DNA of 64,000 nt from JABMMZ01 sp040386935 (GCA_040386935.1 JAZKEQ010000005.1:90628-154627), one strand, 5' to 3'. Numbered from the stretch's first letter, positions 8,058 to 16,681 are shown. Numbers and translations are program-made. The notes: generated by a model not told the origin, from the sequence alone.

Positions 8058-9461
8058 TTACACCTTCACTTCTTTCCATTTTCCCTTTTTAAAATAATAC
8101 CAGGCAATTAATGCAATCAGTGTTTCAGCGGCAGGAATGGCAATAAAAGCACCGGTAGACTTTAAATCAAATCCCTTGGCTAAGAGGTAGGCCAATGGTA
8201 TTTGAATGAGCCAGAAGCCCACGAAGTTGATAATGGTAGGTGTCTTTGTGTCGCCCGCACCGTTTAACGCTTGAGTCATTACCATGCCTATGCCATAAAA
8301 TACATAACCCATGCCAATGATTTGTAAAGCTTCGGCACCATAGGCTACTACTGCATCGTCATTTGAAAAAATACGGATAATGGGTTTAGAACAAAATACA
8401 AATAATACCATTACAAAACTCATGAAGATGGCATTGTATTTCGCTGTGAGCATCACACTGGTTTCCGCTCTTTGTATTTCTTTAGCACCTAGATTTTGTC
8501 CTACTAAAGTTGCAGCAGCATTGCTGAGTCCCCATGCCGGTAAAATAAAGAATACGACATTGCGTATTGCTATTTGATAACCTGCCGATGCGGTAGTGCC
8601 ACCTGTTTCAGCCACTAAGCGCGCCAGTACAATCCAACTGCCGCTGGCAATAATGAATTGGAATGTAGCAGGCCAACCAATGTTGATGATGGATTTAATA
8701 ATAGGGCCATCATAGGTAAAATGTTTGCGATAAAACTTTAAAATACCGCTGCCTGTAAATAAATGGTAACACTGGTAAATAACACCGGCACTTCTGCCAA
8801 TTACAGTAGCAATGGCAGCTCCCTTCAACCCATACAGATTAATAAATATAGGGCAAAGAATAATGTTGATGACACTGGCTATCCACAAACTTTTCATGGC
8901 CATGGCAGCATTGCCTGCGCCACGAAAAATACCATTGATAAGAAACAATAAAATAATGGCCAAACTGCCACCCATCATGATGCGGGTAAAGATGGCTCCG
9001 TCTCTTACAACATCTTCACTTGCACCCATCAATCTGAGTATGTCATCAGCAAAATATGCACCTGCGCTGCTGATAATAACAGTTACCAGTAATGCAATAA
9101 TCAAAGCCTGAGCACCGGCATGGGCTGCTGCCTCCGGATTTTTTTCACCAATGCGCCTTGCAACAATCGCAGTAGCTGCAGTGCTTAATCCAATGGCCAA
9201 TGAATATACAATAGTGATAACAGATTCTGTTAAACCAACAGTTGCTATGGCATTTTCGCCCAGCTTACTGACAAAGAACATATCGACTACGGCAAATACA
9301 CTCTCAAGGCTGAGTTCAAGTATCATCGGTACTGCCAGTAAAAATACTGCTTTTGGTATGCTGCCCTGGGTGTAATCCTGTTCTTCTCCATTCAATGAAA
9401 GTTTAATGGCGTTCCATATTTTATTGCCTTTAGTAGGTGAGGGAGTGGTGGCTGAGCTCAT
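8058..9461 (-). CDS. MATE family efflux transporter
   Basis: 467 residues with twelve hydrophobic helices in two related halves, as usual for MATE proteins. Characteristic parts: IPKAVFLLAVPMILELSLESVFAVVDMFFV (first helix region, about 36-65), the second-half counterpart around YQIAIRNVVFFILPAWGLSNAAATLVGQNLGA, and GAGDTKTP. These inner-membrane antiporters export cationic drugs or metabolites in exchange for Na+ or H+. The start is only 5 nt after the stop of the SRPBCC gene at 9467, so it is the last gene of the ArsR-SRPBCC-SRPBCC-MATE operon and probably translationally coupled. ArsR control of an exporter suggests an efflux response; the ligand is unknown. Confidence 0.95.
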   Translation of the reverse strand: MSSATTPSPTKGNKIWNAIKLSLNGEEQDYTQGSIPKAVFLLAVPMILELSLESVFAVVDMFFVSKLGENAIATVGLTESVITIVYSLAIGLSTAATAIVARRIGEKNPEAAAHAGAQALIIALLVTVIISSAGAYFADDILRLMGASEDVVRDGAIFTRIMMGGSLAIILLFLINGIFRGAGNAAMAMKSLWIASVINIILCPIFINLYGLKGAAIATVIGRSAGVIYQCYHLFTGSGILKFYRKHFTYDGPIIKSIINIGWPATFQFIIASGSWIVLARLVAETGGTTASAGYQIAIRNVVFFILPAWGLSNAAATLVGQNLGAKEIQRAETSVMLTAKYNAIFMSFVMVLFVFCSKPIIRIFSNDDAVVAYGAEALQIIGMGYVFYGIGMVMTQALNGAGDTKTPTIINFVGFWLIQIPLAYLLAKGFDLKSTGAFIAIPAAETLIALIAWYYFKKGKWKEVKV

Positions 9462-9466
9462 AAAAA

Positions 9467-9913
9467 TTAATTTGTAAGTTGTGTAATATATTGTTGTAAA
9501 GATTTGTGGATGATGTCTGTCCAGCCGGCAACAAAGTTTTCTTCGGCTAGGTCCGGATTGCTGCTAGGGAAAGTATGTAAACCGCTATGGATAAGTTTTA
9601 ATAGGGTTGAGCTTTTGTCAGGTGTTTCAAATAGTTCGAAAGTAACATATGAGATGCCTTCATAGCCTTTGTAACGCCAACTGTAAGTGAGTTTGTGTTG
9701 TTCAACTACTTCAGTTATTTCACATAAATGGATATAAGTATGTTCTGGATCCTTTCCTCCTTCAAATGTAAATTGATAACCTAATTCGGCTTTAAAACCG
9801 GGTAGATCAAAATACCATTTTTTTATTTCGGTATCATCAGTAAGCGCTTTCCATACAATATGGGCAGGCACTGCAAATGTTCTTTCAATAATTATAGGAT
9901 GATGAATTGTCAT
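9467..9913 (-). CDS. SRPBCC (AHSA1-like) domain protein
   Basis: 148 residues from ATG 9913 (MTIHHPIIIERTFAVPAHIVWKAL). The motif KKWYFDLPGF and LTYSWRYKGYEGISYVTFEL are typical of AHSA1-like START domains, and the C-terminus ends FVAGWTDIIHKSLQQYI, as in many members. An in-frame ATG at 9949 would overlap the upstream gene by 20 nt; 9913 gives a 16-nt gap and an A-rich leader (AAAAAAAACAGT), so I prefer it. Third gene of the ArsR operon. A small-molecule binding role is inferred from the fold only. Confidence 0.85.
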   Translation of the reverse strand: MTIHHPIIIERTFAVPAHIVWKALTDDTEIKKWYFDLPGFKAELGYQFTFEGGKDPEHTYIHLCEITEVVEQHKLTYSWRYKGYEGISYVTFELFETPDKSSTLLKLIHSGLHTFPSSNPDLAEENFVAGWTDIIHKSLQQYITQLTN

Positions 9914-9929
9914 ACTGTTTTTTTTAAGG

Positions 9930-10406
9930 TTATTTGTTGTGTGATACAAGATAGTCGTCTAATCGGCTCAGCATCTGCTTTGCACCTTCTTCTGCACCAT
10001 AAGTTTCAACTACTCTTTGTAAAGCTCCTGTTGATGCAAATGTGCTGCGCATAGTTATTAGTGTAGCCTCTTTATTCTCTTCAAAAGTAACTGTTGCATG
10101 GAAATCAACCGGTTGGGTATCATCGTCACCTGTGTGTTTGTAAACGAGTTTTTCGGGACGGATAATTTCAATGAATTTAATTCTATTGTGGTAGTCCCTG
10201 CCATCGGGTCCGTGCAAGGTAAAATCCCATACTCCACCAGGAGTTAAATTCATCTCATGAGTAGTGGTTGTAAATCCATTTGGTCCATACCAATGTTTGA
10301 TATGTTCAGGTGATGTCCAAACTTCAAATATGAGTTCTCTTGGCGCTTTAATGAGGCGTGTTATAATAATTTCACGGCCCTGTATTTTACTATTTGAATG
10401 GGTCAT
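9930..10406 (-). CDS. SRPBCC (AHSA1-like) domain protein
   Basis: 158 residues, a single AHSA1-type domain: IITRLIKAPRELIFEVWTSP, IKHWYGPNGFTTTTHEMNLTPGG, WDFTLHGPDGRDY and a C-terminal GAEEGAKQMLSRLDDYL. The length and the W.F.MHGPDG-like motif place it in the activator-of-Hsp90-like/polyketide-cyclase-like subfamily commonly encoded beside ArsR regulators. Second gene of the operon, 25 nt after the ArsR stop. It differs clearly from its neighbour at 9467, so the two are not a recent duplication. Confidence 0.88.
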   Translation of the reverse strand: MTHSNSKIQGREIIITRLIKAPRELIFEVWTSPEHIKHWYGPNGFTTTTHEMNLTPGGVWDFTLHGPDGRDYHNRIKFIEIIRPEKLVYKHTGDDDTQPVDFHATVTFEENKEATLITMRSTFASTGALQRVVETYGAEEGAKQMLSRLDDYLVSHNK

Positions 10407-10431
10407 ATTCTATCAATTTCTTTCTCCTGTA

Positions 10432-10806
10432 TTATTTCTTTTTTGGTCTTACAGTTTGTGTTGTTTTCTTGTCTTTTTTCTTTGTAGTAGTTTTTTTTGC
10501 CTGCATTTCTACCAGGTAAGATTCGAGTGCATCCAATTTGCTGCTCCAGAATTGTTTATACTGTTCTACCCAATGGGATATTTCATTGAGCTTCTCAAGT
10601 TTTGCTTCGCAATATCTTTCTCTCCCCTGAGGTTTTATAACAATTAAACCACATTCAGTCAAAATTTTAATGTGCTTTGAAATTGCAGGTCGGCTAACAT
10701 CAAATCGGTCTGCTACGGCATTCAGGTTCAGTGACTGGTTGGCCAACAGGTGAATAATTTCACGTCTGGTGGGGTCGGCTATTGCCTGAAAAACATCTCT
10801 TCTCAT
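10432..10806 (-). CDS. ArsR-type winged-helix regulator with Lys-rich tail
   Basis: 124 residues from ATG 10806 (MRRDVFQAIADPTRREIIHLL). ArsR-type winged helix: LNLNAVADRFDVSRPAISKHIKILTECGLI, then GRERYCEAKLEKLNEISHWVEQYKQFW, the C-terminal signature of ArsR proteins paired with SRPBCC genes. There is no Cys metal-binding pair in the recognition helix, so metal sensing is unlikely. The last 24 residues are very basic (KKTTTKKKDKKTT...RPKKK), unlike the paralogue at 48399. An upstream in-frame ATG at 10860 lies inside the operator, so it is unlikely to be used. First gene of a four-gene operon; self-repression is indicated by the palindrome in its own promoter. Confidence 0.92.
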   Translation of the reverse strand: MRRDVFQAIADPTRREIIHLLANQSLNLNAVADRFDVSRPAISKHIKILTECGLIVIKPQGRERYCEAKLEKLNEISHWVEQYKQFWSSKLDALESYLVEMQAKKTTTKKKDKKTTQTVRPKKK

Positions 10807-10829
10807 AAGTTTGTTGTGGTTATTTGTGT

Positions 10830-10841
10830 AACCAATTGGTT
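10830..10841. promoter_or_regulatory. Second palindrome at the ArsR start site (AACCAATTGGTT)
   Basis: Perfect 12-bp palindrome overlapping the predicted transcription start (about 10836). It is part of a 19-bp stretch (10825-10843) that matches 14 of 19 positions of the stretch at 48760-48778 in front of the other ArsR gene. Probable ArsR operator. Confidence 0.55.
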
Positions 10842-10842
10842 T

Positions 10843-10874
10843 CAAAATTATGCGTAACATTTCGGTTACGCAAA
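10843..10874 (-). promoter_or_regulatory. ArsR operon promoter with operator in the spacer
   Basis: Minus strand: TTTG (10874-10871), 20-nt spacer, TAATTTTG (10850-10843). The spacer is filled by a perfect inverted repeat, TGCGTAAC-N6-GTTACGCA (10851-10872). A dimeric repressor bound there would block both promoter elements. Confidence 0.7.
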
Positions 10875-10958
10875 TTTATTTTACTATAATTGAAAAATTG
10901 TACCGTGAACAGGTGTGAATATGTGTTGCCATAGAATTTCTAATTCTCTGATTTCTTG

Positions 10959-10966
10959 TATCTTTG
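10959..10966 (+). promoter_or_regulatory. -7 box of the PhnA-domain gene
   Basis: TATCTTTG matches TAnnTTTG; predicted start near 10973, giving a leader of about 16 nt to ATG 10989. No good -33 element at the expected distance. Confidence 0.45.
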
Positions 10967-10988
10967 TCGCATTCAAATAGCATTAATC

Positions 10989-11198
10989 ATGGAAGTAAAA
11001 GACAGTAATGGTAACAAACTAAACGAAGGCGATAACGTACAAATTATCAAAGATCTGAAAGTTAAGGGCAGTTCAAGTGTGCTGAAAAGAGGCACCATGG
11101 TGAAAAATATCAAATTAACAGATGATGAGCAGGCCATTGAAGGACGTGTAGAAAAAGTAATGATGGTTCTGAAAACAGAATTCTTAAAGAAAGTTTAA
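10989..11198 (+). CDS. PhnA-domain protein, short form
   Basis: 69 residues from ATG 10989. Almost the entire protein is the PhnA/YjdM C-terminal domain: VKDSNGNKLNEGDNVQIIKD, LKVKGSSSVLKRGT and VKNIKLTDDEQAIEG. Full-length PhnA proteins are about 110 residues and begin with a zinc-ribbon; that part is absent here, with no Cys in the protein. Despite the name, these proteins are not established phosphonate enzymes; function uncertain. Upstream in-frame codons (from 10956) lie in the promoter and were not used. The stop overlaps the stop of the convergent membrane-protein gene by 3 bp. Confidence 0.88.
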   Translation: MEVKDSNGNKLNEGDNVQIIKDLKVKGSSSVLKRGTMVKNIKLTDDEQAIEGRVEKVMMVLKTEFLKKV

Positions 11199-12577
11199 GG
11201 CAGTTTGAGTAATTGATACCTGCCTGTATCCAATACAAAATAGCGGGCATTTAAAGTTTTAATTGGCAACCTGTCAAAAGGGCGAAATAGAAATTCATCG
11301 GCCTTTAATTCTGATTGGTTATTGTTGTATTCCATGTCTTCTTGTTTTGTAATACTCACAGTTTTTTTGCAATGGATGGCTGAATAGTACATAGTTTGGA
11401 AACCGTACGACCAATTGCCCATTTCATAATATTCTTTACCCATTTGCCCTTCGGGGACATAAAATTTAGTACCGTTTTGTTGTTGAGCCTTATTTGCAAA
11501 TTCTCTGATCTGTGCGGTCATGCCACTGTATCGTAAACCTGTACCAAACATGCCATATGCCCTTATTACAATAATAATTCCAACTAGCGCAAGCAATCTG
11601 TAGTTGAGTTTTATTGTAGGTAACCAAAGCAAAGCAATAAACACAAATGGAAAGTAAACCTGCTCAATGTAACGGTCTACAGAACCCGGAGGAAACATTA
11701 GCCAGATGATAATAGCAATGCACTTAATGGCAACAATGTAAATTGCCAAATACCAATATCGTTTGTTTTTGAGTAGAACAAAAATCCCACAGAAATACAT
11801 AATGACCACATCCCAATAATGGAGTGTCAATAATTTCAATCCTGCTAGCAAAGTATTAGGCTTAAATATTTTATGTATGGAGGCAATGCTGAAGGCATTA
11901 TTGAATACATCAAATTTGCCTTTTTCATAAGTTGATATGCCGGTCTTTTTCCAAATTATATATACAGCAAGTAACAGGAAAGTCATCAACCATATTTTCA
12001 GATCTTTTTTAACCGGTACCATTAAAGCCATTATGCAATAGAAACAATAAATGGCCATGGGGTGTGAGGTGAAAACTAGGAGCGTTAATAGACTTGCGAT
12101 TGAATAAAATAATGGCCCTTTTGAGGTAGTTTGATAAAATTGAATAAAGGCCATCAGTAATATCAAAAGGCTGAGTCCGTAATACAATTCAAACTGAGGT
12201 GTGACAATTGAAAAGCGTATACCTGCAAATTGAATTAACGTAATCATTAAGCCAGCATTCAGATTGTTTAGTTTTTTGATGGCGATATAAACCAATAGTG
12301 CGCTGAACAATACATGGTTGATGGAATAGAGCAGGGCCAATACTTTTAGAGGTAGATGCAGCCAGGTGCCAATTGCAGGAAGCAGTTCTGCTAAAACAAG
12401 AACAAAACGACCGTGTTCAACATGGAAAAATCCTGAATTGACTGTATGGAAAAAGTAATAGCCCGCATCGGTATAAAGTCTTTCAAAGTAAAAGCGAATG
12501 GCTAGCCAGAATAAAAAAACAAACGCAACACGTATCAGCCAAGTTGTGTATTTATCTGTATGATTTATTGCAATCAT
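11195..12577 (-). CDS. Polytopic membrane protein, possible GT-C-type glycosyltransferase
   Basis: 460 residues with about ten or eleven hydrophobic helices and a soluble C-terminal part from about residue 360 (QIREFANKAQQQNGTKFYVPEGQMGKEYYEMGN...). The first periplasmic loop carries acidic residues (YTDAGYYFFHTVNSGFFHVEHGRF), which is the arrangement of polyprenol-dependent GT-C glycosyltransferases, but I do not recognise a specific family, so this is only a suggestion. It overlaps the upstream glycosyltransferase by 4 nt (ATGA type) and ends the recQ-GT-GT operon, which favours a role in glycan or envelope assembly. There is no recognisable terminator after the stop. Confidence 0.75.
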   Translation of the reverse strand: MIAINHTDKYTTWLIRVAFVFLFWLAIRFYFERLYTDAGYYFFHTVNSGFFHVEHGRFVLVLAELLPAIGTWLHLPLKVLALLYSINHVLFSALLVYIAIKKLNNLNAGLMITLIQFAGIRFSIVTPQFELYYGLSLLILLMAFIQFYQTTSKGPLFYSIASLLTLLVFTSHPMAIYCFYCIMALMVPVKKDLKIWLMTFLLLAVYIIWKKTGISTYEKGKFDVFNNAFSIASIHKIFKPNTLLAGLKLLTLHYWDVVIMYFCGIFVLLKNKRYWYLAIYIVAIKCIAIIIWLMFPPGSVDRYIEQVYFPFVFIALLWLPTIKLNYRLLALVGIIIVIRAYGMFGTGLRYSGMTAQIREFANKAQQQNGTKFYVPEGQMGKEYYEMGNWSYGFQTMYYSAIHCKKTVSITKQEDMEYNNNQSELKADEFLFRPFDRLPIKTLNARYFVLDTGRYQLLKLP

Positions 12578-13695
12578 TGCTTAATTAATTGGATCAGTAA
12601 TTCTGCATTTGTTTGGTTATTATATCGACTTTTTTCGAGGTAAGCCCTTCGCTTTTTGATGTCTTCTTCGGTAAATTTTTTATTCAACAATCCTTGAATC
12701 TGTTTGACCATTTCAGCAGTTGTATGCGTTACAGTACAAGCCTGTTCAACACCTGTATTGGCTACCATCAATTCATTTACAACGCAGTGTCTGCCGCGAT
12801 AAAGCGCATTGAGTAGTTTAAGTTTAATACCTGTTCCCTGAAAAGTAGGAAGTACATTGATCTGCGCATTGGCAATGGCATTGGTAATTTCTTCATTATT
12901 CCATTGTTCCTGCAGTGTAATGTGAGGGTGTTTTTCACAAGCAGATATTAACTCTCTGCTAGCATTATTACCTGCTATGATGACCGGAAATTTTATTTTA
13001 TTGAACACTTCCTTTACCAGATACATGGCGGCATAATTATTCTCCCCTACACCAAGATTGCCATGGTATAATATGAAATCACCACTACCGGTTTTTATTT
13101 CTACATCGTCATTGGCATGAAAGGCGGGTAGTAATGTTGTATTGTGGTATTTGTGGTTGAGGTAGTCGGTATCGGCAGATGAAATAGCCAATGTATGCTG
13201 GGCAAATTTTAATATGCGTTCATAGTGCTTCAGATTATCTGACTCATTTCTAAAAAAATATTTTTTAAAAAAATTGCCTTCTACCATTTCCAGATTTTTA
13301 TAATAATCATGCTCAATATTATGGGTACGCACTAATTTTATTCTGTCTTTTAATTTGGCATGACGCAAGAAAAAGGTGGAATGTAACCCTTCGAATAATA
13401 TTGGTGCATTGTTTTTTAAGAGGTTGGTCAGCAGCTCTTCATTATTTCTGGTCAATACAATATAAGGGGTATTGCCGATAAATGGATTTTTATAACGACT
13501 GCGCGGATAGTAGTATACTTTTTTGCAGAGTTTGTTCAATTCAGGTGCTTCGCTTCTGCCATATTGGAAACAGTGTAAAGTTATTTGCATGCCCAGTTGG
13601 TGCAGCCATCTCAGTTTGTGGAATATATCGATAACCCCACCGTAGTCGGAAGGGTAGGGTACATCAAATGCCACTATATGAAGCGATCGGTTCAC
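12574..13695 (-). CDS. Glycosyltransferase, GT-B/GT4-like
   Basis: 373 residues, cytosolic. Seen: N-terminal Rossmann strand LHIVAFDVPYPSDYGGVIDIFHKLRWL (the GG loop of GT-B enzymes), a central FILYHGNLGVGENNYAAMYLVKEVF, and a C-terminal nucleotide-sugar part INVLPTFQGTGIKLKLLNALYRGRHCVVN, where GTGIKLK is the usual GT4 donor-binding turn. Family 4 retaining glycosyltransferases build surface polysaccharides or glycans; donor and acceptor cannot be told. It overlaps both neighbours by 4 nt and is translationally coupled to them. Confidence 0.9.
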   Translation of the reverse strand: MNRSLHIVAFDVPYPSDYGGVIDIFHKLRWLHQLGMQITLHCFQYGRSEAPELNKLCKKVYYYPRSRYKNPFIGNTPYIVLTRNNEELLTNLLKNNAPILFEGLHSTFFLRHAKLKDRIKLVRTHNIEHDYYKNLEMVEGNFFKKYFFRNESDNLKHYERILKFAQHTLAISSADTDYLNHKYHNTTLLPAFHANDDVEIKTGSGDFILYHGNLGVGENNYAAMYLVKEVFNKIKFPVIIAGNNASRELISACEKHPHITLQEQWNNEEITNAIANAQINVLPTFQGTGIKLKLLNALYRGRHCVVNELMVANTGVEQACTVTHTTAEMVKQIQGLLNKKFTEEDIKKRRAYLEKSRYNNQTNAELLIQLIKQ

Positions 13696-14795
13696 AGTTC
13701 TTGATAAAGTTTAAGTAATTCTATACTCTCGGTTTCCCAATTGTTTTTCAGTGATGCAAGTAAAGCATTTTGACTTAATTTATCATAAAGAGCAGAGTCA
13801 TTATATAAATTAACAATAGTATTAATCAGGGTCTCTTCAGAATTGTCAATACAAAGTCCGCAATTGTGTTGAGCATTTAATCTTTCGTATTCAGGTAGTT
13901 TTGAAGATAGTGAGGGAATGCCTGCCTGCATGTAATCAAAGTATTTGTTACTGAGTGAATAGAAGTAACTTTTGCTTTGTGCATCCAGTAAATTATAGCC
14001 TAGAAAACATTTCCTTGTATAGCTGTTGATCATGTCAGGTTTCAATAATCCTAAAAATACAATATTGTCTGCGGTCTGTGCTTGTTGACGTAAGGCAATA
14101 CTGAGGTCGCCTTCCCCTATAATGATGCAATTGTAATCAGGGAGTTTTTTCATGGCAGAAACCAATAGCTCGAGCTCTCGTCCTTTGTTCAATGCACCTT
14201 GGTAAATGATTGTAGGTCGGTCGAATTTGTCGTGCAAACTTTGTTGGTGATATGCCGGAACATTCGCAATTACGGCAAATGGTTTCCCATAGCGTTTACC
14301 CATTGCCTCTGCAAGTGTGTAGGAGACCGTATAACGCATTGTGCTTCGGTTGACGCCCATTTGTGTAACCCAGTGCCAGATAGCCTGCTTAAATCGCTTG
14401 CCTTCAAGTTCAGGTACTTCTGCAAAATACTCATGAGAGTCAAATATCAATTGCGTCCCTTTTAAATAGGAAAGCAGTGTTAATGCCGGCAATGTATCAC
14501 TGTCAACACTCACATAACAACTGTATTTTTTAAAAAGCAGTAAAAAGAAAATGCGCAAATTGAACAATACATAAAATGCAATACCTGTATTGATACTGAA
14601 TTTAAGGGCTGTTGCTTCAAAAGGAAATACGGTAACAGGTGATTGAGTATTTTTGTATTTAAAGTGTTCTCGGTAGTATATATGGATGTTAAAATTATTG
14701 TCATTCAATAATCCCGCAGTTCTAATCATCCGCTGGTCGGTAAGCAAATGGCCTGTTAATACGATCGCTATTTTCCCTGACTTGTCCATGTCCAC
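13692..14795 (-). CDS. Glycosyltransferase, GT4-like
   Basis: 367 residues. GT-B layout: N-terminal KIAIVLTGHLLTDQRMIRTAGLLN, acceptor-domain helix FDSHEYFAEVPEL, PTIIYQGALNKGRELELLVSAMKKL at the domain linker, and C-terminal FDYMQAGIPSLSSKLPEYERL carrying the donor-site region. DSHE-type motifs with YQG.L..GR are common in GT4 enzymes of Bacteroidota polysaccharide loci. The start lies 28 nt inside recQ; ATG 14789 is a close alternative. It is followed by a second GT4-like gene with a 4-nt overlap. The glycan product is unknown. Confidence 0.9.
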   Translation of the reverse strand: MDMDKSGKIAIVLTGHLLTDQRMIRTAGLLNDNNFNIHIYYREHFKYKNTQSPVTVFPFEATALKFSINTGIAFYVLFNLRIFFLLLFKKYSCYVSVDSDTLPALTLLSYLKGTQLIFDSHEYFAEVPELEGKRFKQAIWHWVTQMGVNRSTMRYTVSYTLAEAMGKRYGKPFAVIANVPAYHQQSLHDKFDRPTIIYQGALNKGRELELLVSAMKKLPDYNCIIIGEGDLSIALRQQAQTADNIVFLGLLKPDMINSYTRKCFLGYNLLDAQSKSYFYSLSNKYFDYMQAGIPSLSSKLPEYERLNAQHNCGLCIDNSEETLINTIVNLYNDSALYDKLSQNALLASLKNNWETESIELLKLYQEL

Positions 14796-16681
14796 TGGCC
14801 GTTTTTATTTTCGGAGGCGTATCCGTTGTCTTTCAACCAACGCAATATTAAGGTATATTCTTCTATTTCTCCTGCTTTAACGTACTTTGTAAGGCGACTG
14901 GTTTTAAAATCCGTCTCCTTAAAAAGTGAATTGATTTTAGCGTGATACGATTTAAATTGTCTGTAATTTAAATCCTGCTTTTTTTTCTCTAAACAGATGT
15001 CACAAACACCACAGGCTGTAGGGTTGTTTTCATCAAAATAATTAACAAGGACTTTGCTTCGACAATCAATTGTATTGGCAGTATATCTGTTTACGGCATC
15101 CAATTTTTCCTTGTATCTGGTTCTTAAAAATTCTATTTTTTCAAGCGGGATATGGATGTCGTTGAATCTGTTTTCGAGCAAAGTAATTTGTGCTTCTCCA
15201 GTACTTCTTACATAATCAATCAAGTCGATGGCTTTTAATTTTTCAAGTTGAGTTTGCAGCCATACCTCAGTTTTTTTTAAACGGAAAGCAATTTCGCGTT
15301 CAAAAATATTGGTATAAAAATCAAATAGCCCACCATAGGAGCGAAGCAATACTTTGAAAATGTCATCCAGCGTTTTATGTTTTTGTTGCCATTCATTCAG
15401 CGTTTGGTGGTCGCATAATATTTTGATACGCGATGGCATATACACTGCTTCTGATAATTGCATATAACCTTCTTGTTCCAGTATTCTTAAACAGCTATAG
15501 GTAAGGGTTTGATTGAGTTTGTAAAAGGTACAGAAGGTTTGAATGTTGAAAGGAATAATTTGTCCTGCACCCGAACCCACTGCGATATTCAGGTAAGTAA
15601 ACAACAAAGCATAAATGCGTTTGATGTCATCCGGATTGGGATATTTAACAACTATGTTTTCTTCATCTCTTAAGTCATCTGAAGGATGATGAAGAAATAT
15701 GCAATAAGATTTTTTACCGTCTCGTCCGGCACGACCTGCTTCCTGGTAGTAAGCTTCAAGTGTTTCAGGTTTGCTTTCGTGTATTACAAAGCGCACATCG
15801 GGTTTGTCGATACCCATACCAAATGCATTGGTGCATACCATGATGCGGATGTCGTTTTTTTTCCAGGCTTCTTGTTTGTTACTTCTTTCCTTGGCCTCAA
15901 GACCGGCATGGTAGAAATCAACATTCATGTTTTTTTGTTTCAGCAGTTGAGTAAGTTCTACTGTTTTTTTTCTGCTGCGAACATAGATTAATCCACTGCC
16001 TTTTATCCTTGAGGCAATATGTGTAATCTTTTCTATTTTGTTTTCCTCTTTCTGTACAACGTACGAGAGATTTTTTCTGACAAAACTCTGTTTGTATAGT
16101 TGTGGTTTTTTAAGGTCAAGTTTTTCACCAATATCTTTTATTACATGATTGGTAGCAGTAGCTGTAAGCGCTATGCAAGGAATTTTACCGTAATAGTTTT
16201 TGAAAGTAGCAATGTCGAGATATGGCGGTCGGAAATCATAACCCCATTGTGAAATGCAGTGTGCTTCATCAATAGCCAACATGCTTACCCTTATGTTTCT
16301 GGCATAGCTGTTAAAATGTTGACTCATTAAACGCTCGGGCGAAACGTATAGGAATTTGTATTTACCATTAATACAGTTTTCAAGTTCAAATTCAATTTCG
16401 CGTTTACTCATGCCACTGTATAATGCAACGGCCATAATATCTTTTTCTTTCAGATTCTCAACCTGATCTTTCATCAATGCAATTAAAGGTGATACAACAA
16501 TGCAAACTCCTTCAAGCAACAATGCAGGTACCTGAAAACAAACAGACTTTCCTCCACCGGTAGGCAGTAGGGCAATAGTGTCATTACCCGCCAAAACATT
16601 GGCAATAATTTCTCTTTGCAGCGGTCTGAAACTACTGTGTCCAAAGTATTGTTGCAATATGTTTTCGGGCGTGGTTGTCAC
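14768..16681 (-). CDS. recQ: RecQ-family ATP-dependent DNA helicase
   Basis: 637 residues. Helicase core: FRPLQREII (Q-like motif), Walker A LLPTGGGKS (39-46), motif II IDEAHCISQWGYDFRP (DEAH plus the aromatic-rich loop), YYQEAGRAGRDGKKSYC (motif VI). A zinc-binding segment follows with CRSKVLVNYF...CGVCDIC (about 565-590). The C-terminal HRDC domain of long RecQ proteins is missing; the tail is a short winged-helix-like piece ending EYTLILRWLKDNGYASEN. RecQ unwinds 3'-5' and acts in recombination repair. Its 3' end overlaps a glycosyltransferase gene, so a repair gene heads a glycan operon, which is probably only positional linkage. Confidence 0.95.
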   Translation of the reverse strand: MTTTPENILQQYFGHSSFRPLQREIIANVLAGNDTIALLPTGGGKSVCFQVPALLLEGVCIVVSPLIALMKDQVENLKEKDIMAVALYSGMSKREIEFELENCINGKYKFLYVSPERLMSQHFNSYARNIRVSMLAIDEAHCISQWGYDFRPPYLDIATFKNYYGKIPCIALTATATNHVIKDIGEKLDLKKPQLYKQSFVRKNLSYVVQKEENKIEKITHIASRIKGSGLIYVRSRKKTVELTQLLKQKNMNVDFYHAGLEAKERSNKQEAWKKNDIRIMVCTNAFGMGIDKPDVRFVIHESKPETLEAYYQEAGRAGRDGKKSYCIFLHHPSDDLRDEENIVVKYPNPDDIKRIYALLFTYLNIAVGSGAGQIIPFNIQTFCTFYKLNQTLTYSCLRILEQEGYMQLSEAVYMPSRIKILCDHQTLNEWQQKHKTLDDIFKVLLRSYGGLFDFYTNIFEREIAFRLKKTEVWLQTQLEKLKAIDLIDYVRSTGEAQITLLENRFNDIHIPLEKIEFLRTRYKEKLDAVNRYTANTIDCRSKVLVNYFDENNPTACGVCDICLEKKKQDLNYRQFKSYHAKINSLFKETDFKTSRLTKYVKAGEIEEYTLILRWLKDNGYASENKNGQWTWTSQGK

